5,863 nt of DNA. It comes from JBELMB01 sp042088665 (lineage in GTDB: Bacteria; Pseudomonadota; Alphaproteobacteria; Rhodobacterales; Rhodobacteraceae). The stretch lies in contig JBELMB010000267.1 of the NCBI GenBank assembly GCA_042088665.1, forward strand, positions 1-5,863, written 5' to 3'. Numbering within the stretch: the first letter of the stretch is position 1; each line of letters begins with the position of its first letter. Made by a program: the position numbers and the translations under genes. Below, piece after piece: positions 1 to 5,132 of the stretch. The notes under the pieces are model-generated. The model did no database searches and was not told where the DNA came from. It saw only the letters and a list, made by a program, of their open reading frames with translations.

Positions 1-557
1 TCCTTGTGAGATTCGCGCACGCCCCATGCGGCTCCGGCGGCCGCCATCAGCGCCACCACGATCCACATGATGCCGGTCCAGCGCGCCATGGACGCGCGGT
101 ATTGCTGTGCCGCAAACAGGACCGTCTGGGTGATCTGGCTGGTCACGACCTGCCCCGCGTCTTTCAGACGCTGTGTCATGTCGGTGAAATCGGCGCGCGC
201 GTTGCTGGCCATCTCATCATCCATGACACCCGCGGCAACCGCATTGTCGAGGCCATCCGCCGTCCGGCGCACTTCGGACATCACCAGCCCGATGCTCGAC
301 CCCTCGGCGACCTCGCTTGCGGGGATCGTTGCGGCCACCTGGCTCTGAACGAGCATCGGCTGGATGATCACCCATGCGATCATCACCCCGAAGGCCGGAA
401 CAATCGATTTCAGGAACGCGTTCGAGCCATAGTAGGTTGGCAGGGAATGCAATGAGCGGCTGTCGCCGTCGGCTGAGGCAAGCGCTTTGCGGCGGCCAAG
501 CACATAGCCCGCCACCCCAATCGCCAGCACCAGTATCATGAGCCAAAACAGAGGCAT
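1..557 (-). CDS. pstC: PstC, phosphate ABC transporter permease (N-terminal part, cut by window edge)
   Basis: PstC is one of the two membrane subunits of the high-affinity PstSCAB phosphate importer in the inner membrane. The minus frame is open from an ATG at 557 to the window edge (185 codons). Hydrophobic segments lie at about residues 2-20 (starts MPLFWLMILVLAIG), 52-70 and 161-179. Between the last two is a soluble stretch of about 90 residues rich in Asp, Glu, Ala and Gln. This matches the N-terminal extension that precedes the permease domain in alphaproteobacterial PstC; the permease domain itself would lie beyond the edge. The start is supported by GGGAGG a few bases upstream. The gene lies 115 bp downstream of pstS on the same strand. 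Identity rests on this architecture plus position after pstS, because the canonical permease motif is not in view. Confidence 0.88.
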   Translation of the reverse strand, partial: MPLFWLMILVLAIGVAGYVLGRRKALASADGDSRSLHSLPTYYGSNAFLKSIVPAFGVMIAWVIIQPMLVQSQVAATIPASEVAEGSSIGLVMSEVRRTADGLDNAVAAGVMDDEMASNARADFTDMTQRLKDAGQVVTSQITQTVLFAAQQYRASMARWTGIMWIVVALMAAAGAAWGVRESHK

Positions 558-672
558 GTGCCCTCCCAGAAAACTGTGTCGCGGTCCGGTAAAAAAGTCC
601 TAAAAGGGGTACGGGGCGGCGGAATATGCCGCCCCGAAGGCTTTGGTGCAATCTGTCCCGATGCGGGTCAGA
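558..672 (-). other. pstS-pstC intercistronic spacer
   Basis: This 115-bp spacer separates the pstS stop from the pstC start. It holds a perfect hairpin (612-636), a T-rich stretch downstream of it in the minus direction, and the pstC ribosome-binding site next to 557. No promoter was recognised, so pstC is probably transcribed by read-through from pstS. Confidence 0.6.
612..636 (-). terminator. Intercistronic hairpin after pstS (attenuator or mRNA stabiliser)
   Basis: A perfect 9-bp inverted repeat, CGGGGCGGC (612-620) and GCCGCCCCG (628-636), has a 7-nt loop and begins 36 nt after the pstS stop. In the minus-strand transcript it is followed by TACCCCTTTT and, 7 nt on, by a run of six T. 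The T-run is not immediately adjacent, so a strong intrinsic terminator is unlikely. Partial termination or 3'-end protection that raises PstS over PstC fits better, as often seen behind binding-protein genes. Confidence 0.6.
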
Positions 673-1710
673 TTACATGCCACCGCCCATGGTCTCTTCG
701 GCTTCGATCATCGACTGGGTGTCTGCCAGCTCGGGATCGGACACGAGGCCATATGCTGCCAGAGGGCCGTCGGGGCCTGCAACTTCGTCAGCCACGAAGA
801 ACTGAGCATATTCCTTGAGGCCCGGGATCACGCCGATATGCGCCTTCTTGATGTAGAAGTAGAGTGGACGCGACACGGGGTACTCGGCGGACGCGATCGA
901 CTCTGTCGAAGGAACAACGCCGGCCATGGTGGCGACCTTCAGCTTGTCGGTGTTGTTCTCGTAGAACGCGAGGCCAAACACGCCGATGGCGTTGGTGTTG
1001 GCGTCGATGGAGGCCAGCGTCTCGGTGTAGTCGCCGTCGATGTCCACGGAGCGACCGTCAGTGCGGACCTCGAGGCAGGCGTCTTCGGCGTCGTCTTCGG
1101 ACATGCCACCAGCGATCATCGCTTCCATGGCGCCGGTCATCTCGCAGCCAACTGCGATAACCTTTTCCTCGAACACTTCGCGGGTGCCGTGCTTGGTGCC
1201 CGGGATGAATGCGAGGATGTCGGCCGCCGGCAGATCGGCGTTGAAGTCGGACCACTGGGTGTGCGGGTTGTCGACCAGTGCACCGTCAACCATGACCTTC
1301 GGCGCCAGAGCGTTGAAGATGTCGGACTGGGTGAAGGCGGTGTAGGCCGGGCCGTCGATCTGGCTGGCGAACACGATGCCGTCATAGCCGATGCGCACTT
1401 CGATGATGTCGGTCACGCCGTTTTCGGCGCAGGCCTTGATCTCTTTTTCGCGGATGGCGCGCGATGCGTTGGCCACGTCGGTGTGCTCGGTGCCGACGCC
1501 CTGGCAGAAACGCTTGAGGCCAGCGGAGGAGCCGCCGGATTCCACGACGGGTGTCGGGAAGTCAAAGTTTTCGCCAAAGGCTTCAGCCACGATGGAGGCA
1601 TAGGGCAGAACGGTGGACGAACCTGCAACCTGAACGTTGTCACGCGCGGCTGCCACGGAGGCCACAGAAGCGATCGCCAGGGTGGAGGCGGTCAGTTTCA
1701 CGAATTTCAT
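673..1710 (-). CDS. pstS: PstS, periplasmic phosphate-binding protein
   Basis: PstS captures inorganic phosphate in the periplasm and delivers it to the PstC/PstA channel. The 345-residue product starts MKFVKLTASTLAIASVASVAAA, a typical Sec signal peptide with probable cleavage after residue 22. The mature protein opens with the family phosphate loop AGSSTVLPY (29-37). Further family motifs are ESGGSSAGLKRF (57-68), NASRAI (81-86), GYDG (108-111) and PGTKHGTRE (170-178). The pattern is that of the alphaproteobacterial PstS branch, including four cysteines in the mature part and a Gly/Met-rich end (ETMGGGM). The ATG at 1710 has GGGAG about 7 nt upstream. A PhoB-like operator lies 77 bp upstream and a hairpin lies in the leader. 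A 51-bp relic of a related sequence lies about 470 bp upstream of the start. Confidence 0.97.
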   Translation of the reverse strand: MKFVKLTASTLAIASVASVAAARDNVQVAGSSTVLPYASIVAEAFGENFDFPTPVVESGGSSAGLKRFCQGVGTEHTDVANASRAIREKEIKACAENGVTDIIEVRIGYDGIVFASQIDGPAYTAFTQSDIFNALAPKVMVDGALVDNPHTQWSDFNADLPAADILAFIPGTKHGTREVFEEKVIAVGCEMTGAMEAMIAGGMSEDDAEDACLEVRTDGRSVDIDGDYTETLASIDANTNAIGVFGLAFYENNTDKLKVATMAGVVPSTESIASAEYPVSRPLYFYIKKAHIGVIPGLKEYAQFFVADEVAGPDGPLAAYGLVSDPELADTQSMIEAEETMGGGM

Positions 1711-1736
1711 AAGGTAGCTCCCAGAACTTAGGAATC

Positions 1737-1755
1737 GATCATCCCCTCGATGATC
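1737..1755 (-). other. Hairpin in the pstS 5' leader
   Basis: A perfect 7-bp inverted repeat, GATCATC (1737-1743) and GATGATC (1749-1755), has a 5-nt loop that reads GAGGG in the pstS transcript. It lies 27-45 nt upstream of the pstS ATG, between the probable PhoB operator and the ribosome-binding site. The loop resembles a Shine-Dalgarno core but is too far from the start to serve it. A leader-stabilising hairpin or a protein-binding site is possible; no direct evidence. Confidence 0.4.
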
Positions 1756-1787
1756 TTGGCGGCACAGCTAGAGGTCGGCTGCGATGC

Positions 1788-1820
1788 TTTTGTGTATTTT
1801 TTGTAACAGTTTTATGAATG
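1788..1820 (-). promoter_or_regulatory. Pho box: three tandem 11-bp PhoB half-sites upstream of pstS
   Basis: Read on the minus strand, three head-to-tail 11-mers are CATTCATAAAA (1820-1810), CTGTTACAAAA (1809-1799) and AATACACAAAA (1798-1788). The 18-mer 1820-1803 matches the E. coli Pho-box consensus CTGTCATAAAACTGTCAC at 15 of 18 positions. PhoB is known to bind 11-bp direct repeats and replace the -35 element. The site ends 77 bp before the pstS ATG, a suitable distance. The third unit is weaker but keeps the ACAAAA end. I see no convincing -10 hexamer downstream. pstSC should therefore be induced under phosphate limitation. Confidence 0.82.
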
Positions 1821-1896
1821 TGCGGAATCCAGGCGCGAAACACGCCAAGAAAAGCCATCAAAGGGTCTGCGGATCGCGTCGCAGTTGCTGATCATG

Positions 1897-1926
1897 TTGA
1901 TCAACCCCCTGAAAACAGGTTATAAT
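1897..1926 (+). promoter_or_regulatory. Sigma70-like promoter candidate facing away from pstS
   Basis: TTGATC (1897-1902), an 18-bp spacer and an exact TATAAT (1921-1926) form a housekeeping-type promoter pattern. The -35 overlaps the 10-bp perfect palindrome GTTGATCAAC (1896-1905), a possible operator, and the spacer holds CCTG-AAAA-CAGG. Start of transcription would be near 1933, heading towards the nested hairpin at 2003-2044. No plausible protein follows. It could drive a small RNA or be left from a lost gene. The -35 matches the consensus at only 4 of 6 positions. Confidence 0.4.
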
Positions 1927-2002
1927 CCGCTCCAGCCCAAGCATTCGGGACATTTACGCGGGGTCAGGCGTCGCGCCCACCACGCCCCGGCAAGGCAATG
2001 GC

Positions 2003-2044
2003 GCGCGCGCTCGACGCGCAGGCGTCGCGAGATAGAGCGCGCGC
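2003..2044. other. Nested GC-rich hairpin in the phoR-pstS gap
   Basis: An outer perfect 10-bp repeat, GCGCGCGCTC (2003-2012) and GAGCGCGCGC (2035-2044), encloses an inner 5-bp stem GACGC (2013-2017) / GCGTC (2022-2026) with loop GCAG. The stems stack, leaving an 8-nt bulge on one side. No T-run follows on either strand, so it is not a standard terminator. It could be the body of a small RNA started at about 1933 or a boundary structure between phoR and pstS transcription. Confidence 0.45.
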
Positions 2045-2181
2045 AATCCGTTCAGATCACGGCAGGGGCTGCGCCGCCTTCATGATCTTGAAAGATGGTT
2101 TTGAGCGATCGGTAAAAACACCAATTCGATCAAAGCACCGTTGTCGCGCCCGTGTCGCGCAAGACCAGGCGCGGGCCGGGC

Positions 2182-2232
2182 ATCGCCAAAGGCTTCGGCC
2201 ACTATGGAAGCGTGAGGCAGCCTTGTGAGCGA
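2182..2232 (-). pseudogene. Relic of a pstS-like gene (phosphate-loop fragment)
   Basis: Read on the minus strand, this 17-codon stretch matches residues 31-47 of the adjacent PstS at 13 of 17 positions, including LPxASIVAEAFG. Over the 38-bp core 2183-2220, compared with 1571-1608 in pstS, 32 bases match. Five of the six differences fall at silent positions or are silent in combination, and only Tyr to His changes the protein in the core. The second Ser of the phosphate loop is Leu here. Outside the stretch the similarity stops, there is no signal peptide or start, and the frame ends at 2080-2082. It looks like a decayed or recombination-truncated paralogue in the same orientation as pstS. 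Confidence 0.65.
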
Positions 2233-2325
2233 CAGACGACGCGGTCCAGATCCGCCCCTGCCCAGCCCCCAGTTTTGGAGGCAGGCTATCCGTTTCTTGG
2301 GCCTTGAAAGTCCACCAGATGCACC

Positions 2326-3363
2326 TCAAACAAGTGGCAGAACCACCGTAAAGCACGTGCCCTGCCCCAACTCGCTGTCGATGCGCAACCGGCCGCGATG
2401 GCGGTTGACGATATGTTTGACGATGGCCAGCCCCAGCCCGGTGCCGCCCTTGTCGCGAGAGCGGTGACTGTCGACACGGTAAAACCGTTCGGTCAGGCGC
2501 GGCAGGTGCAAGGGGTCGATGCCCCTGCCCGTGTCCGTCACCACCAGTTGCACGCCGCGACCGCGCACCCGTATGTCATAGCTTACAGGCTTCAGCGCGA
2601 TGGTCACCCTGGCCCCGGAACCGGAGTATTTGATGCCGTTCTCGATCAGGTTGGTCAGCACTTGCCGCAACTGGTCCTCGTCTCCGGGCACCTGAGGGCA
2701 ATCATCCGCCAGATCCATCGCAAGGATCACGTCGGCCTCCTGCGCAAGCGGCGACAGGCGGTTCACCGTTTCGCGCACAAGATCCGCAAGGATCAGCCGG
2801 TCGGTGGGGCGCACGCGCTCCTCGGCCTCGACCCGGCTCAACGACAACAGGTCGTCCACAAGCCGGTTCATGCGCAGCGCTTCGGCTTCCATGATGTCGA
2901 GAAAGCGGTCCCGGCCCACCGGATCGTCCCGCGCCGGCCCCTTGAGGGTTTCCAGAAACCCGATCAGCGCGGTCAGCGGCGTGCGCAGTTCATGGCTGAC
3001 ATTGGCAACGAAATCGCGCCGCATCTGGCCCACCTGCTCCATCGAGGTCACATCCTCGAAACAGACCAGCACCCCCGGTCCACGCTCCAGCGGGACAGGG
3101 CGGATGGACACGCGAAAGGTCAGGTCATGGCGCGCATCGCTGGTCAGGTACTCTGCCTCGCGCGCGGCACCGTCGCGCAGGCATCCTTCGATCGCGTCCA
3201 GCAGGCTGGGCTGCCGCAGCGCGGTGATAAAGTGCCGTCCCCTGATCCCCTGCCCCAGCAGCTTGAGGCCCGCATCATTGGCGGCCTCGATGCGTTCGTC
3301 GTGCCGGATCAGCAACGCGGGCAGCGGCACCGCCTCGACAAATTGTGCTGCGGTGTCGTGCAT
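2326..3363 (-). CDS. phoR: PhoR-type sensor histidine kinase, soluble form
   Basis: PhoR phosphorylates, and by family analogy dephosphorylates, the regulator PhoB according to phosphate supply signalled through Pst/PhoU. In the 345-residue product a PAS-like sensor region spans about 5-105. The HisKA dimerisation domain has the H-box NVSHELRTPLTALIGF with phospho-acceptor His124. The HATPase domain has an N-box around Asn238-Lys245 (NLIENGIKYS), the G1 box DTGRG (277-281), the F-box ERFYRVD and the G2 box GGTGLGL (306-312). No membrane segment is present, unlike E. coli PhoR, so it is probably cytoplasmic. The ATG at 3363 is preferred over an upstream ATG at 3417 because AGAGGT lies about 5 nt before it and the PAS region starts at once. 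It starts one base after the stop of the PLP enzyme, and pstS lies downstream. Confidence 0.92.
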   Translation of the reverse strand: MHDTAAQFVEAVPLPALLIRHDERIEAANDAGLKLLGQGIRGRHFITALRQPSLLDAIEGCLRDGAAREAEYLTSDARHDLTFRVSIRPVPLERGPGVLVCFEDVTSMEQVGQMRRDFVANVSHELRTPLTALIGFLETLKGPARDDPVGRDRFLDIMEAEALRMNRLVDDLLSLSRVEAEERVRPTDRLILADLVRETVNRLSPLAQEADVILAMDLADDCPQVPGDEDQLRQVLTNLIENGIKYSGSGARVTIALKPVSYDIRVRGRGVQLVVTDTGRGIDPLHLPRLTERFYRVDSHRSRDKGGTGLGLAIVKHIVNRHRGRLRIDSELGQGTCFTVVLPLV

Positions 3364-3375
3364 CTCACACCTCTG
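3361..3375 (-). promoter_or_regulatory. Coupled stop/start TGA-G-ATG with internal phoR ribosome-binding site
   Basis: On the minus strand the PLP gene ends ...GAG GTG TGA and phoR begins at ATG after one base (TGAGATG). The Shine-Dalgarno-like AGAGGT lies within the last PLP-gene codons. This arrangement favours reinitiation or translational coupling and shows that the two genes share a transcript. Confidence 0.75.
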
Positions 3376-4540
3376 AGGCCGCGGCGAGGCCCGCGTCAAA
3401 AGCTGCAAGCAGGGCATCCGGGTCCTCGAGCCCGACGGAGACGCGAAAGAACCCCTCGCTGATGCCGATGGCGGCGCGCGCCTCTGGCGTCAGCGCGCGA
3501 TGCGAAGAAGAGGCCGGATGCGACAGCGTCGTGCCCACATCGCCCAGCGTCGGGGCAAAGGCAATGCCCTCCGCCCGATGCGCAAAGGCATTGGCCTGTG
3601 CGCGCCCGCCCTCGATTTCAAAACTGACCATGTTCCCGCCCTGCCCCTTGAGCAGCGATTGCGCGCGCGCGGCTTCGGGATGATCCGGGCGCGTGGGATA
3701 CAGCACCCGCTTGACCCCGGGCCGCGCCGCAAGGTGATCCGCCAGCCGCTGCGCCGTGTCCTGCGCACGCGCGTGGCGCAAGGCAAACGTCGCCATCCCG
3801 CGCTCTGCCAACCAGCAATCGAAGGGGCTCGCTGTCAGGCCAAGCGTCACAGCAAAGACCTCCATGCGCGCACGCAGCTCCGGGTCGCGCGCGCAGACCC
3901 AGCCCAGCGTGGCGTCGGAATGCCCCGACAGCAGCTTGGTCACCGAATGCAGGACGATGTCCGCGCCATGCTCCAGCGGGCGCAGACCCAATGGCGTGGT
4001 AAAGGTGTTGTCGACCGCCAGCAGCACCCCGCGGGCCTTGCAAAGCTCTGCGATGGCCTCAAGGTCGGCGATTCGGATCGTCGGGTTGGAGACAATCTCG
4101 ATCAGCACCAGCCGCGTCTCGGGTCGCAAGACCGCCGCGACCGCCGCCGCATCGGTGGAATCGGCGCGGCTGGTGGCGACACCAAAGCGCGGCAGGTCAT
4201 CGGCCATCAAACGCAGGGACCGCCCATAAAGCTGGTCCCCGCCAACCACATGGTCGCCGCTGCGGGTCAGTCCCAGCAGCACGGCGCTGACCGCGGCCAT
4301 GCCCGAGCCCACCATGATCCCGCCTTCCGCGCCTTCGAGCGCGTCGATGCGGCGGGCGACCTGAGTGGCGTTTGGATGGCCTTCGCGCGCGTAGGTATAG
4401 CCTTCGACCGTGCCGTCGTATTGCGCATCCAGTTCATCGGGCGACTGCGAAGCATAGACCACGGAGGGCATGATCGGCGAAGCCACGGGGGTCGACGCCG
4501 AGGCCGGAAGGGGCACGCTGCGTTGCAAGGTCTCTTTCAT
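3365..4540 (-). CDS. Cys/Met-metabolism PLP-dependent enzyme (trans-sulfuration family)
   Basis: This is a 391-residue fold-type I PLP enzyme of the cystathionine gamma-synthase / gamma-lyase / O-acylhomoserine sulfhydrylase family, acting in the cytosol on sulfur amino acids or their activated precursors. Landmarks in order are YTYAREGHPNATQ (48-60, equivalent to the family YSR...NPT), the PLP phosphate loop GSGMAA (78-83), DQLYG with a ring-stacking Tyr (102-106), DNTF with the PLP-nitrogen Asp177, HSVTKLLSGHSD with the Schiff-base Lys202, LSHPASSSH (339-347) and FFRVSVGLED with substrate-binding Arg366. Length is typical of the family. The ATG at 4540 has GGAG 8 nt upstream. The open frame runs to 4879, but that extension has no protein-like character. 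Lyase, synthase and sulfhydrylase activities cannot be told apart by eye. The last codons carry the phoR ribosome-binding site. Confidence 0.9.
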   Translation of the reverse strand: MKETLQRSVPLPASASTPVASPIMPSVVYASQSPDELDAQYDGTVEGYTYAREGHPNATQVARRIDALEGAEGGIMVGSGMAAVSAVLLGLTRSGDHVVGGDQLYGRSLRLMADDLPRFGVATSRADSTDAAAVAAVLRPETRLVLIEIVSNPTIRIADLEAIAELCKARGVLLAVDNTFTTPLGLRPLEHGADIVLHSVTKLLSGHSDATLGWVCARDPELRARMEVFAVTLGLTASPFDCWLAERGMATFALRHARAQDTAQRLADHLAARPGVKRVLYPTRPDHPEAARAQSLLKGQGGNMVSFEIEGGRAQANAFAHRAEGIAFAPTLGDVGTTLSHPASSSHRALTPEARAAIGISEGFFRVSVGLEDPDALLAAFDAGLAAASEV

Positions 4541-4585
4541 GACGATCACTCCGTGTCTGCGGCGGTTTGCACGCCCGGTTTGCCA

Positions 4586-4691
4586 GCCCAACCCTTGGGC
4601 CTTGTGCGCGCATGCAGCGCGCGTGTCCCGAGGCCCGGGTTGCAGTGCCAGCGCAGGGGCGCCTGCGTGCCGGTTACCGGGTCTTGGTAAC
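4586..4691 (-). promoter_or_regulatory. Structured 5' leader of the PLP enzyme gene (candidate cis-regulatory RNA)
   Basis: In transcript order there are five perfect stems in 106 nt. They are GTTACC/GGTAAC (4691-4686 with 4678-4673), CGCAGG/CCTGCG (4667-4662 with 4657-4652, 4-nt loop), CCCG/CGGG (4639-4636 with 4630-4627), GCGCGC/GCGCGC (4622-4617 with 4611-4606) and GCCCAA/TTGGGC (4600-4595 with 4591-4586, 3-nt loop). The last stem ends 45 nt before the ATG at 4540. Sulfur-metabolism genes in this group are sometimes controlled by SAM- or SAH-sensing leaders. I cannot match this one to a known class, and GC-rich DNA gives stems by chance. Confidence 0.35.
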
Positions 4692-4744
4692 GGGCTCTTG
4701 ATACCTGCGCCGTGTTGGCCTGTTTCTTTTGTGGGCCGCGGCGC

Positions 4745-4762
4745 TGTCGTCTTTGTCGTCTT
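4745..4762 (+). repeat. 9-bp tandem duplication
   Basis: TGTCGTCTT occurs twice head to tail (4745-4753, 4754-4762), followed by TG and then directly by the palindrome at 4765-4778. It lies in the gene-free interval, so no reading frame is affected. A slippage product is the simplest explanation. Confidence 0.6.
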
Positions 4763-4764
4763 TG

Positions 4765-4778
4765 CGTCTGGCCAGACG
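4765..4778. promoter_or_regulatory. 14-bp perfect palindrome, possible operator
   Basis: CGTCTGGCCAGACG is a perfect dyad with no spacer, in the divergent interval about 225 bp upstream of the PLP gene start. Its form suits a dimeric repressor or activator, but no regulator family is recognised from the motif and no promoter is visible beside it. Confidence 0.35.
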
Positions 4779-4836
4779 AGGCCCGTCGCGGGTGGCCTGC
4801 TTGCCATCTTCCTGATCCGGTGCCCCGAGGCGATCC

Positions 4837-4887
4837 GCAGCCGGTGGCCCCCCGGTGGCGGGACGGAACGCGGCCACATCCGGCTGC
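4837..4887. other. Long bulged inverted repeat
   Basis: GCAGCCG (4837-4843) pairs with CGGCTGC (4881-4887), and inside it GTGGCC (4844-4849) pairs with GGCCAC (4872-4877). This gives 13 base pairs interrupted by a 3-nt bulge (4878-4880), around a 22-nt GC-rich loop. There is no T-run on either side. It could be part of a non-coding RNA or of the PLP-gene leader. Confidence 0.4.
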
Positions 4888-5132
4888 GTCACGAAACGCG
4901 CCCTCTGATCAGGAACACGCACCGCGCATCTGCCCGCCGCTGCTTACGAGGGGCACGCCGGGTTTGTCCACAGACATCGGGAAAATTAGCCGTATGTCGC
5001 GCAGCAATGTTCACCCTTTGGGCAGGTCCGGCACCAGCCCGACACAACCCCGGACTTGTCCGCGCGCCCATTGGGCGGCAGTGTCGTGACCAGGACAGAA
5101 GAAACCCCGTTTATTGACACGGCGCCGGAACG

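Larger units (their letters stand above)
1821..2325. other. Gene-free interval between the pstS operator and the end of phoR
   Basis: No open frame here has convincing codon use or family character; the frames present are short and rich in Arg. Identifiable content is an AT-rich promoter-like element (1897-1926, plus), a large nested hairpin (2003-2044), and a fragment homologous to the PstS phosphate loop (2182-2232, minus). A divergent plus-strand RNA and a decayed gene are both possible. No clear terminator for phoR was found just after its stop; a loose GC stem around 2250-2285 lacks a T-run. Confidence 0.6.
4541..5132. other. Divergent gene-free interval rich in inverted repeats
   Basis: This 592-bp stretch separates the start of the PLP gene (minus) from the start of the hypothetical gene (plus). 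Frames crossing it on both strands stay open only because stops are rare in GC-rich DNA; their products are Arg/Pro/Ala-rich with no domain character. It holds the five-stem leader region (4586-4691), a 9-bp tandem duplication (4745-4762), a 14-bp palindrome (4765-4778), a long bulged hairpin (4837-4887) and a 6-bp stem GTCCGG (5026-5031) / CCGGAC (5050-5055). No convincing promoter was found. A TTGACA at 5114-5119 has no -10 partner and lies too close to the ATG at 5133. Confidence 0.6.

Noticed and set aside
643..1731. 362-codon plus-strand frame opposite pstS
   Set aside because: It is the antisense shadow of a well-supported pstS, and its His/Gly/Val-rich product has no independent support.
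2057..2356. 99-codon minus-strand frame across the phoR-pstS gap
   Set aside because: It is in a different frame from the PstS-like relic, overlaps the end of phoR and shows no protein-like character.
3364..3417. 18-residue N-terminal extension of PhoR from an ATG at 3417
   Set aside because: It lies within the PLP gene in another frame and has an unlikely sequence. The ATG at 3363 has the better-placed ribosome-binding site.
4541..4879. 113-codon N-terminal extension of the PLP enzyme
   Set aside because: The frame is open, but the encoded stretch is Arg/Pro/Ala-rich with no family character. The 391-residue form has the normal length and a good ribosome-binding site at ATG 4540.
5016..5042. 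Short resemblance to the signal-recognition-particle RNA core (CAGGTCCGG)
   Set aside because: The conserved flanking bases and the long surrounding stem are missing, so it is a chance match.
4470..5117. 215-codon plus-strand frame covering the divergent interval
   Set aside because: It overlaps the PLP gene start, its composition is unlike the neighbours, and it has no recognisable domain. It is best explained by scarcity of stops in GC-rich DNA.
5079..5123. Possible Pho box upstream of the PLP gene or the hypothetical gene (TGTCAATAAA on minus)
   Set aside because: Only one half-site resembles the consensus; the expected second repeat 11 bp away is absent.
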